Below, in pieces: positions 9,221-15,762 of a DNA stretch of 64,000 nt. Position 1 is the stretch's first letter; every line of letters starts with the position of its first letter. A model generated the notes under the pieces. It made no database searches. It had not been told where the DNA came from and saw only the letters and a list, made by a program, of their open reading frames with translations. Position numbers and translations under genes: made by a program. Source of the stretch: CBDFGK01 sp965247075 (GTDB lineage: Bacteria; Pseudomonadota; Gammaproteobacteria; Pseudomonadales; Halieaceae); the NCBI GenBank assembly GCA_965247075.1, contig CBDFGK010000003.1:558001-622000 (forward strand), given 5' to 3'.

Positions 9221-10369
9221 ATGAAAATTACCAAGCTGCGATTGTACCCCGTGCCACCGCGCTGGCTGTTTCTTGCCATTGATACCGATGCGGGCATAAC
9301 CGGCTGGGGCGAACCCGTGATAGAAGGGCGGGCGCGCACCGTCGCCGCCGCTGTTGATGAACTCTCCGATTACCTGATGGGTCGGGATCCCCGGCAGATC
9401 AACGACATCTGGCAAACGCTGTACCGTGGCGGATTCTATCGCGGCGGCCCAATTCTTATGTCGGCCATCGCCGGTATCGACCAAGCGCTATGGGATATCA
9501 AGGGCAAGGACATCGGCAAGCCGGTCTACGAGCTGCTGGGAGGGACCTGCAGGAGTAGCATGAAAACCTATTCCTGGGTCGGGGGCGATGATCCGGAGGA
9601 TGAAAGCCGGCAAATTAGCGAGCTTCTGAGCCAGGGCTGGGACACTTTCAAGCTCAATGGCTGCGGTAAACTCAAAATGGTCGACAGCTTCCGTGCGATA
9701 GAACAAGTGATCGAACGGGTTGCCACCATCCGCGACAACTTTGGCAGCAGCATAGATTTCGGCCTGGATTTTCACGGTCGGGTATCCGTACCCATGGCCA
9801 AGGTGCTGCTCCGGGAACTGGAACCCTATCACCCCCTGTTTGTCGAGGAGCCCGTGCTGGCCGAGCAGGCCGAGCAATACCCGATCCTATGCCAGAAGAC
9901 CAGTATCGTACTCGCGGCCGGGGAACGCATGTACAGTCGCTTCGATTTCAAACGTGTCTTCGAAACCGGCGGCCTGGGTATCGTTCAGCCGGACCTCTCT
10001 CACGCCGGAGGTATTACCGAGTGCCTGAAAATTGCGGCAATGGCAGAAGCTTATGATGTGGGGCTGGCGCCCCATTGCCCTCTTGGCCCCATAGCTCTTG
10101 CCTCCTGTCTCGCAGTGGATTTCGTGTCATACAATGCGGTCATTCAGGAGCAATCCATGGGGATTCACTACAACCAGAATGCAGATCTGCTGGATTACGT
10201 TATCAACAAAGAAGACTTTGCCATTAGAGCTGGCCATATCAAGCCGCTCCCTGGGCCGGGCCTGGGCGTTGAGATCGATGAACAGGCTGTTATCAAGGCC
10301 GCTGAAAGCAGTAACAACTGGAAGAATCCTCTCTGGCGCCACGATGACGGATCCGTAGCCGAGTGGTAA
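9221..10369 (+). CDS. dgoD: D-galactonate dehydratase
   Basis: 382 residues, the same length I recall for E. coli DgoD, and very similar throughout by eye. The protein starts MKITKLRLYPVPPRWLFL. The enolase-superfamily metal ligands appear in FGLDFHGR, FVEEPVL and AAGERM, and a catalytic His in LAPHCPLGP. It removes water from D-galactonate to give 2-keto-3-deoxygalactonate, step three of the DeLey-Doudoroff galactose route. I chose ATG 9221 because it has CAGGAG upstream and matches the family start. It faces the GntR gene with only 5 bp between stops. Galactose dehydrogenase, galactonolactonase, KDGal kinase and aldolase genes are not in the window. Confidence 0.95.
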   Translation: MKITKLRLYPVPPRWLFLAIDTDAGITGWGEPVIEGRARTVAAAVDELSDYLMGRDPRQINDIWQTLYRGGFYRGGPILMSAIAGIDQALWDIKGKDIGKPVYELLGGTCRSSMKTYSWVGGDDPEDESRQISELLSQGWDTFKLNGCGKLKMVDSFRAIEQVIERVATIRDNFGSSIDFGLDFHGRVSVPMAKVLLRELEPYHPLFVEEPVLAEQAEQYPILCQKTSIVLAAGERMYSRFDFKRVFETGGLGIVQPDLSHAGGITECLKIAAMAEAYDVGLAPHCPLGPIALASCLAVDFVSYNAVIQEQSMGIHYNQNADLLDYVINKEDFAIRAGHIKPLPGPGLGVEIDEQAVIKAAESSNNWKNPLWRHDDGSVAEW

Positions 10370-10374
10370 GCGCG

Positions 10375-11097
10375 TTAGTTGCTTGCTGCTCGCTCATCCA
10401 GCCCGGCGTCAATCAGCTTCAGTGCCGCGACAAACAACTTTTCCGACTCCTTCCAGGCTTTTTCCGGCTTGTTCGCAACGATGGCATCGGCAATCCGCTT
10501 ATGCTCCAGATAAGCTGCCGCCTGGACCCCGCGCAGGGTGTTCGTATAGCGAATGCTGACCCTCAGCGTGGTGTCAATGATGCGCCCGAGCTGGATAAAG
10601 AAACGGTTCTGGCTGGCATTGAGTACACTCAGGTGAAACGCAATATCGGATTCCAGGGGATCATCCAGTCCCGACTCGGCCTCTTTCATTCGCGCCAGGG
10701 ACTGCTGGATGTGTTCCATGTCGGCGGTATTCTGGTTGCGCGCTGCCAGGCGAGCTGCTTCAGGTTCAACCGCCAGGCGCAGCTGGGTGAATTCTCGCAG
10801 TAGTTCCAGCGATGGATTGGAATCGCGGATCCAGCCGAGAACGTCGACATCGAACAGGTTCCATTCGCTCTCTGGCAGTACCCGGATTCCCTGGCGCGCC
10901 CGCGAGGATAACAGCCCTTTTGCCGCCAGTGACTTCACCGCCTCGCGGGTTGCGCTGCGGCTGACATCCATATGCTCGCAGAGGATGGCTTCGCTGGGAA
11001 CCGGGTTGTGCTCACCGTAGACACCCCGGACAATGGACCTGCCGAGATGATCGGCAATCTGCTGGGTCACGTTCATTCCTGCGTTGTCTTTTAACAT
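10375..11097 (-). CDS. GntR/FadR-type regulator, DgoR-like
   Basis: About 240 residues. The N-terminal winged helix has the GntR pattern PSEAILCEHMDVSRSATREAVKSLAAKGLL. The C-terminal all-helical FCD ligand domain has metal-ligand-type positions in SDIAFHLSVLNAS and the helix LEHKRIADAIVA. In E. coli the related DgoR represses galactonate genes and is released by galactonate; the same role here is inferred from adjacency to dgoD. I prefer ATG 11097 over an upstream TTG at 11106; GGAG lies 12 bp before it. Its own upstream region carries the near-palindrome AAATATGATATTT, which suggests autoregulation. Confidence 0.88.
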   Translation of the reverse strand: MLKDNAGMNVTQQIADHLGRSIVRGVYGEHNPVPSEAILCEHMDVSRSATREAVKSLAAKGLLSSRARQGIRVLPESEWNLFDVDVLGWIRDSNPSLELLREFTQLRLAVEPEAARLAARNQNTADMEHIQQSLARMKEAESGLDDPLESDIAFHLSVLNASQNRFFIQLGRIIDTTLRVSIRYTNTLRGVQAAAYLEHKRIADAIVANKPEKAWKESEKLFVAALKLIDAGLDERAASN

Positions 11098-11182
11098 CCA
11101 GTACAAACTCCGTTCGTAATTCCGCAGTTTTCAGCACGCGGCCATGGTTCACAGCTTACAAGAACAGGCTTTTTCATTCTAT

Positions 11183-11195
11183 AAATATGATATTT
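11183..11195. promoter_or_regulatory. Candidate operator before GntR gene
   Basis: AAATATGATATTT is an odd-length palindrome around a central G/C. It lies about 85 bp before the regulator start and is the most symmetric member of the four-site set in this locus. Confidence 0.5.
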
Positions 11196-11220
11196 CAAAT
11201 AATTAGCATCGCCCACGGAA

Positions 11221-11325
11221 GTATAGGACAAATAAAAGGGCTGTCTTGAGTAGATCTCCTCATCAATACGAGTTACCAAGCCTGAAAATATCAAGGCTAA
11301 CCCTGCCATTTACCCATATATAGCA
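11221..11325. repeat. 105-bp dispersed repeat, copy A
   Basis: Starts GTATAGGACAAATAAAAGGG and ends CCATATATAGCA. A second full copy of identical length lies at 13118-13222 with only a few differences, and the first 34 bp recur at 12280. It contains two weak hairpins (AGGACA with TGTCTT, and GCCT with AGGC). Read on the minus strand it opens a frame starting MAGLALIFSGLVTRI that continues into unrelated flank, so it is not a gene. The type of element is unknown; a small non-autonomous mobile element is possible. Confidence 0.75.
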
Positions 11326-11598
11326 TCTGAACTTAGCGCCTTGAATAGTGCATGCTTGTCGCATGATCACAAAATCAAATCAAGTGGACGCTATCGACGC
11401 CCGCGAACATCAAACTACGCTGACCCGCTACATCTCTTGCAGATTGAACTGCTCAGACGATGCCGAAGTACCCGCGTTTAGCAACGAGAGAAAATCAACA
11501 AAGCATTGCTGGTCACCATAGCCGGCATTGCCGCGAGCATGCGTAATACCGGTTAGGGCTCGCTTCCCACTCGCCGCTGTCAGTTCACCTCAAGCGCG
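11326..11598. other. Intergenic, nothing recognised
   Basis: Around 270 bp between repeat copy A and the SRPBCC gene stop. I see no gene or clear terminator here. Confidence 0.4.
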
Positions 11599-12039
11599 TT
11601 ATTCCGGTCTGCGCTCAGCAAATGCTTTGAAGTTTTCCATCTCGCGAAGGGATTGTTTCTTGAACATCCCCGGCATGAACGACACCATCAACCGCATGAA
11701 GCCGCTACACCGGAACTCTGTTTCAAATTTCCATTGGGTCTGTTCAGCACTCAGGGCGATAAATCGATTAACACAGCGATTCCACACCCCCTTGGCTTCA
11801 TAGATCACAATGATCTCATCAGGCAGATTGACGGCCTCAATAGTTTCCAGCATCTCAACATGCTTAAAACCCATCTTATGGATCATTTTGGTCTCGGCAC
11901 CGGCCTGCCCCGGCGTACCACTCAGCGGCGTTACACTGAGGAGGCTGGGTTGCCACTGGGGCAGGTTATCTTGATCGTGAAACGATGCGACTAGTTGCTC
12001 TCGAGGCTGGTTGATCTCAATATCAATTGAATATTTCAT
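11599..12039 (-). CDS. SRPBCC-family (START-like) protein
   Basis: 146 residues with the SRPBCC helix-grip pattern: an N-terminal strand MKYSIDIEINQPREQLVASFHD, a PQWQPSLLSV segment and a long C-terminal helix ending FKAFAERRPE. The family (polyketide cyclase/AHSA1-like) binds hydrophobic ligands in a deep pocket; the ligand is not predictable here. GGAGTAAAGG precedes the ATG, a strong ribosome site. It is flanked by 105-bp repeat copy A and partial copy B, on the same strand as the next accessory gene. No specific function is claimed. Confidence 0.8.
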   Translation of the reverse strand: MKYSIDIEINQPREQLVASFHDQDNLPQWQPSLLSVTPLSGTPGQAGAETKMIHKMGFKHVEMLETIEAVNLPDEIIVIYEAKGVWNRCVNRFIALSAEQTQWKFETEFRCSGFMRLMVSFMPGMFKKQSLREMENFKAFAERRPE

Positions 12040-12403
12040 CCTTTACTCCAGTTATTGTGGACTAGGGCGACCTATTTTATACCTGGAAGATACCCCGGCA
12101 ACTGCATAATCTTTGTGTTTTTGATTATCTTTCATCATTATCTGCTCTTGTTTTGTATGCTCCAATCATGACAAGTATTCGAGGATCAAGAAGGTCATGG
12201 TTATAGACTTTTACATTCCAGTTATCACCAAAGAGACTAATCATTGGCCTCTTTAGGGTTGCAATTTTCTTTCCTGAAAGTATAGGACAAATAAAAGGGC
12301 CGTCTTGAGTAGAACTAACGCCAGCAATAAAAGTGTGCTGAGCGCTTGCGCCGTCAGCACCCGCCGCACGCTTGGTGTCATGCTCGTGTGCCTGGTCACG
12401 CCG
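12040..12403. other. Intergenic with partial repeat copy
   Basis: About 360 bp between two minus-strand accessory genes. It holds the truncated repeat at 12280-12313; otherwise I see no supported gene or terminator. Confidence 0.4.
12280..12313. repeat. 105-bp repeat, truncated copy B
   Basis: The first 34 bp of the 105-bp repeat (GTATAGGACAAATAAAAGGG then a TGTCTTGAGTAGA-like stretch with one change), then unrelated sequence. It shares a few bases of left flank (CCTGA) with copy C. Confidence 0.65.
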
Positions 12404-13003
12404 TCAGCCCAGCAACAAGGTTGCGGCGATATACCACATGACCGCGCCGATCAGGGCATCCAGAATTTTCCACGACGCTGGTTTGCTGAAAAATGGCAAT
12501 AACATTCGGGCGCCATAACCCAGCGCAAAAAAGAAAACAAAAGATGCCGCCATCGCGCCGCTCGCGAACGCGATTTTTGTGTCGGGATACTGGGTCGACA
12601 CCGAGCCGAGCAACACCACCGTATCCAAATACACATGCGGATTCAGCCAGGTCAACGCAAGACCGGTGGTCGCCACTGCCGGCAATGAGTGCCCGGCCAG
12701 GTGCGCGGCTTTCAAGTATTGCGATGAGCGCACCGCCGCGTAAAAACTTCGCGCGCCATACACCAGCAAAAATGCCGCGCCACCATAGCGTGCGGCATTT
12801 TCAAGCCAGACAAGTTTGGTAGTCATCCAATCAAAGCCGACGACGCCGAGCGCGATCAGCAACGCATCGGATAACGCGCAAATCAAGCACACGACAAACA
12901 CGTGCTCCCTACTCAAACCCTGTTTCAGCACGAACGCGTTTTGTGCGCCAATGACGATAATCAGGGAAAACCCCAAACTGAAACCGGCGGAGAATGCGGT
13001 CAT
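12404..13003 (-). CDS. LysE/ArgO-family amino acid exporter
   Basis: 199 residues with about six membrane segments, the standard LysE/ArgO size. The family signature is at the N terminus (GFSLIIVIGAQNAFVLKQGL), with LTWLNPHVYLDTVVLLGS in the middle. Such inner-membrane proteins export basic amino acids such as arginine or lysine. The closest match by eye is ArgO, usually controlled by ArgP, but no argP gene is nearby. It lies between repeat copies B and C, separated from its usual context, which suggests it arrived as part of the accessory stretch. The ribosome site is weak. Confidence 0.87.
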   Translation of the reverse strand: MTAFSAGFSLGFSLIIVIGAQNAFVLKQGLSREHVFVVCLICALSDALLIALGVVGFDWMTTKLVWLENAARYGGAAFLLVYGARSFYAAVRSSQYLKAAHLAGHSLPAVATTGLALTWLNPHVYLDTVVLLGSVSTQYPDTKIAFASGAMAASFVFFFALGYGARMLLPFFSKPASWKILDALIGAVMWYIAATLLLG

Positions 13004-13117
13004 AACCCCGTGCGATGAACGGCGTCCTTGTTATCGGCCACCTCGTTTAATAACGACATCTTTTCCTTCCTCTTGCTTGTTTTGGTAACGCCGTGCTCAT
13101 CCATACATTTATCCTGA

Positions 13118-13222
13118 GTATAGGACAAATAAAAGGGCTGTCTTGAGTAGATCTCCTCTTGAATACGAGTTACCAGGCCTGAAAATATCAAGGCTAGCCC
13201 TGCCATTTACCCATATATAGCA
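13118..13222. repeat. 105-bp dispersed repeat, copy C
   Basis: Same length, orientation and ends as copy A at 11221, with scattered substitutions. The two full copies bracket the SRPBCC and LysE/ArgO genes. Confidence 0.75.
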
Positions 13223-13271
13223 AATGCCCAATATACTGGCCTCCCACCGTCAGCGAACGGACTTCCTCTGA

Positions 13272-13570
13272 GCGTTCTTAAGGCCCAATGCCTGGCGAAT
13301 TATGTTGATGACACTCCTTGGCAGAGAAACGCCGGAACTTCCTGCTGAGGTAATATTCTCTGACATTGAAATACGAACCCTGCGCGCCTACGCTAAAAAA
13401 AAGGGTTGAAGCCGCCAACGCTACTCGGTGATGCAGTACTTCTAGTCGCTGCAATAGGAGGCTACCTGAGTCGAAACAATGATCCGCCTCCGGGGCACCA
13501 ATTACTATGGCTGGGCTATACCGCTTTTCAGTATATGAGTGCCGGGTATTCGCTGATGGATAATGGGTGA
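13272..13570 (+). pseudogene. IS4-family transposase remnant (C-terminal part)
   Basis: The first frame reads PNAWRIMLMTLLGRETPELP, a strong match to the C-terminal half of Tn5-like IS4 transposases, then stops. The next frame continues LKPPTLLGDAVLLVAAIGGY and DPPPGHQLLWLGYTAFQYM to a stop at 13568. The frames join at a run of eight A (13395-13402), so a one-base slip explains the break. A stop codon directly precedes the fragment and the catalytic core is missing, so this is a dead remnant, not a programmed frameshift gene. Confidence 0.8.
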
Positions 13571-13771
13571 TATTGTCTTGTGGGCATTTGTGGGCAAAAG
13601 GCAGGTGCCAGGATGAACAACGCCAGCCCCATGCAGGGTATGAACGGCTTGGGCCTGATTCCAACTTAATCGCAAACTGATTTGGCAGAAGAAATGACCT
13701 ATAATTGTCTTATAAACAATGGATTGCCAACTTAATTGCTAAACTTTGGAGCCATCCCTTTGAACGAAGCC
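13571..13771. other. Intergenic, nothing recognised
   Basis: About 200 bp between the transposase remnant and the first hsdR-leader repeat. It is AT-rich; no gene is supported and no IS end was identified. Confidence 0.35.
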
Positions 13772-13915
13772 AAAAGTGCTTTAAAGCAAAACCCAAAAAC
13801 CGTGTTTTTACTGTGAAAACCTATAATATTCAATAAGTTAAGTGTTTTATAGCTAATCTGGAGAAGCGACCCTGATGCCTGACCAAGCCAACAGAAATGA
13901 AGTCGAAACCCGGCT
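13772..13915 (+). repeat. hsdR leader repeat, copy 1
   Basis: About 140 bp matching the promoter/leader plus first codons of hsdR. It holds a TATAAT box, a ribosome site GGAGAAGCG and the start MPDQANRNE. It is the most diverged of three copies (AAGTGCTT where the others have AAGTACTT). It leads into a 65-codon hsdR-derived stub and then the AlbA_2 gene. Confidence 0.82.
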
Positions 13916-14072
13916 CGACCTGATTACTCCGGCGCTTAGCGCCCTCGGTCGTCTGCAAGGCGTGGGCAAACGTGCCAAACACAAACAATCTCATCCCCAT
14001 CAGGTATTCACTGGCGAATTGACTGTGCGTCGAAGAAACCTTGACCACACTCTATCGGAGGCCAATAGATGA
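13875..14072 (+). pseudogene. Truncated hsdR 5' stub
   Basis: 65 codons starting MPDQANRNEVETRLDLITPAL. Compared with intact hsdR (MPDQANRNEAETRAELIDPAL) it loses about 19 codons and rejoins at LGRLQG, then diverges. Its TGA overlaps the ATG of the AlbA_2 gene (ATGA at 14069), so translation of the stub could couple to that gene. It is either decayed restriction-gene sequence or a captured leader ORF. Confidence 0.7.
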
Positions 14073-15487
14073 TTTCCATCGAAACGCTTGAAAAATGGTT
14101 GTCCGTTTCAGCCGAAAACGAACATCTGGAATTCAAAGCAGCATCAGAATCCTATAGTTTTGATGATGTATTGAAATACTGCGTTGCCTTGTCCAACGAA
14201 GGCGGTGGACATTTCATTTTAGGCATTACAAATGATCATCCGAGAAAGGTGACCGGCACTCAAGCGTTCGCATCGGAAAAACAATTAAATAAACTGAAAC
14301 TCAGCATTGTTGATCGATTGCATATTCGAGTGAACACCCACGAAATCATGCATTGTGATGGTCGGGTTCTGGTTCTTGAAATACCTGCACGACCCGCCGG
14401 ACAGCCATTGAGTTTGAATGGTAGTTACCTGATGCGCGCCGGTGAAAGCGTCGTTGGAATGACCTCCGACCGCCTGAAAGAGATTTTTGCAGAAACCAAC
14501 GAGGATTGGTTTGTACAAACGGCAATGGAATATGTAAGCGCGGAAGAAGTGATTGCTTTGCTTGATACAACAATTTATTTTGATTTGCTCAATTTGCCTT
14601 ATCCCGAACCGTTAGCCGTTTTACAGCGTCTTGAAAAAGAAGGTCTTGTTCAGAGTCAATCCGGTAAATGGGCTACTACCAACTTGGGAGCCATCTTGCT
14701 GGCGAAGGACATAAGCAAATTCTCTATAGCAATTGCCCGCAAGGCAGTCCGCTTTGTACTTTATGATGGCACAGGTAAAACCAAAACAAACAAAGAAATT
14801 ACAGGAGGATCTGGCTATGTCGTTAAATTTGAAGGCTTGGTGAATTTTGTGCACGACGTGGCACCACGCAACTATATCCTTGAAGAGACGGTGCGCACAG
14901 AACGTAGAATGTTTCCCAAACTGGCGTTGCGCGAACTAATTGCCAATGCCTTAATCCATCAGGATTTTTCTGTCGGTGGTGCATCAGTGATGATAGAGAT
15001 GTATACAGACAGGGTGGAAATATCTAATCCAGGGAAGCCCATCATCCAGGTTGAACGGTTCATTGACGGGTATCGATCTCGCAACGAGCGGCTGGCGGAT
15101 ATAATGCGGCGGCTCGGTATTTGTGAAGAGAAAGGTAGTGGTATTGATAAAGTAATCCAGTCGGTTGAGGTTTTTCAACTCCCTGCTCCAGACTTTAGAG
15201 AGGACGACATCCGAACCACGGCCATTTTATATTCCCATGTCGATTTTTCCGAGATGGGACGACAAGATCGTATTCGTGCTTGCTATCAACATTGCTGTTT
15301 GTGTTATGTTTCCAGGAAGCACATGACAAATGCATCGTTACGAAAAAGGTTCCAACTTACCGATACGCAAATGACTTCAGTTTCCCATGTTATTGCTTTC
15401 ACTAAGGAAAGTGGCTTGATCAGGCTTGACAAAAAGAACGAATCAGCGTCACCCCGATATACTCGCTACCTACCATTTTGGGCATGA
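14069..15487 (+). CDS. AlbA_2 (Schlafen-like) and HATPase_c_4 protein
   Basis: 472 residues. The N-terminal AlbA_2/divergent AAA_4 domain (about 10-130) has ENEHLEFKAASE and ALSNEGGGHFILGI. A GHKL-type ATPase domain (about 270-380) has the N-box LRELIANALIHQDFS, VEISNPG and EEKGSGIDKVI. A winged-helix-like tail follows. This is the COG2865 layout, often found in defence and mobile regions; its activity is not settled, and regulator or effector roles are both plausible. GGAGGCCAATAG precedes the ATG. The gene is visibly more AT-rich than hsdR and lies exactly between hsdR-leader copies 1 and 2, suggesting separate origin. Confidence 0.85.
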   Translation: MISIETLEKWLSVSAENEHLEFKAASESYSFDDVLKYCVALSNEGGGHFILGITNDHPRKVTGTQAFASEKQLNKLKLSIVDRLHIRVNTHEIMHCDGRVLVLEIPARPAGQPLSLNGSYLMRAGESVVGMTSDRLKEIFAETNEDWFVQTAMEYVSAEEVIALLDTTIYFDLLNLPYPEPLAVLQRLEKEGLVQSQSGKWATTNLGAILLAKDISKFSIAIARKAVRFVLYDGTGKTKTNKEITGGSGYVVKFEGLVNFVHDVAPRNYILEETVRTERRMFPKLALRELIANALIHQDFSVGGASVMIEMYTDRVEISNPGKPIIQVERFIDGYRSRNERLADIMRRLGICEEKGSGIDKVIQSVEVFQLPAPDFREDDIRTTAILYSHVDFSEMGRQDRIRACYQHCCLCYVSRKHMTNASLRKRFQLTDTQMTSVSHVIAFTKESGLIRLDKKNESASPRYTRYLPFWA

Positions 15488-15498
15488 CGAGGATTTCC

Positions 15499-15626
15499 AA
15501 AGTACTTTAACGCAAAACCTAAAAACCGTGTTTTTACTGTGAAAGCCTATAATATTCAATAAGTTAAGTACTTTATAGCTAATCTGGAAAAGTAGCCCTG
15601 ATGCCTGACCAGTCCGACAGGAACAG
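15499..15626 (+). repeat. hsdR leader repeat, copy 2
   Basis: Nearly identical to copy 3 over the promoter and leader. The start MPDQSDRNRA runs only 14 codons before a stop, so it is the head of a lost hsdR-like gene from a slightly different allele. Palindromes of the AAGTACTT type flank the TATAAT box. Confidence 0.85.
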
Positions 15627-15633
15627 GGCCTTA

Positions 15634-15762
15634 AAAGTACTTTAACGCAAAACCTAAAAACCGTGTTTTTACTGTGAAAGCCTATAATATTCAATAAGTT
15701 AAGTACTTTATAGCTAATCTGGAGAAGCGACCCTGATGCCTGACCAAGCCAACAGAAATGAA
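15634..15762 (+). repeat. hsdR leader repeat, copy 3
   Basis: Starts 135 bp after copy 2, in direct tandem, and drives the intact hsdR at 15736. It contains AAAGTACTTTAA at the left, the hairpin AAAAACCGTGTTTTT, TATAATATT, and TTAAGTACTTT at the right. The two AAGTACTT palindromes flanking the -10-like box are candidate regulator sites. Confidence 0.85.

Noticed and set aside
11091..11309. Small minus-strand frames at 11091-11309 and 13000-13206 sharing the start MAGLALIFSGLVTRI
   Set aside because: Their shared part is the 105-bp DNA repeat and the remainder is unrelated and overlaps neighbouring genes or their control regions, so they are not genes.
11221..13222. Integron cassette array with attC sites
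   Set aside because: The repeats lack recognisable attC core sites of the RYYYAAC/GTTRRRY form and no integron integrase gene is present.
13395..13402. Programmed frameshift at the A8 run in the IS4-type fragment
   Set aside because: The fragment lacks the N-terminal and catalytic parts and begins after a stop codon, so simple decay is the better explanation.
13278..13664. 128-codon minus-strand frame
   Set aside because: It is antisense to the IS4-type transposase remnant, which has clear protein similarity on the plus strand.
15470..15694. Minus-strand frame with an internally repeated peptide (NIIGFHSKNTVFRFCVKVL)
   Set aside because: The repeat is the antisense reading of the two tandem hsdR leader copies.
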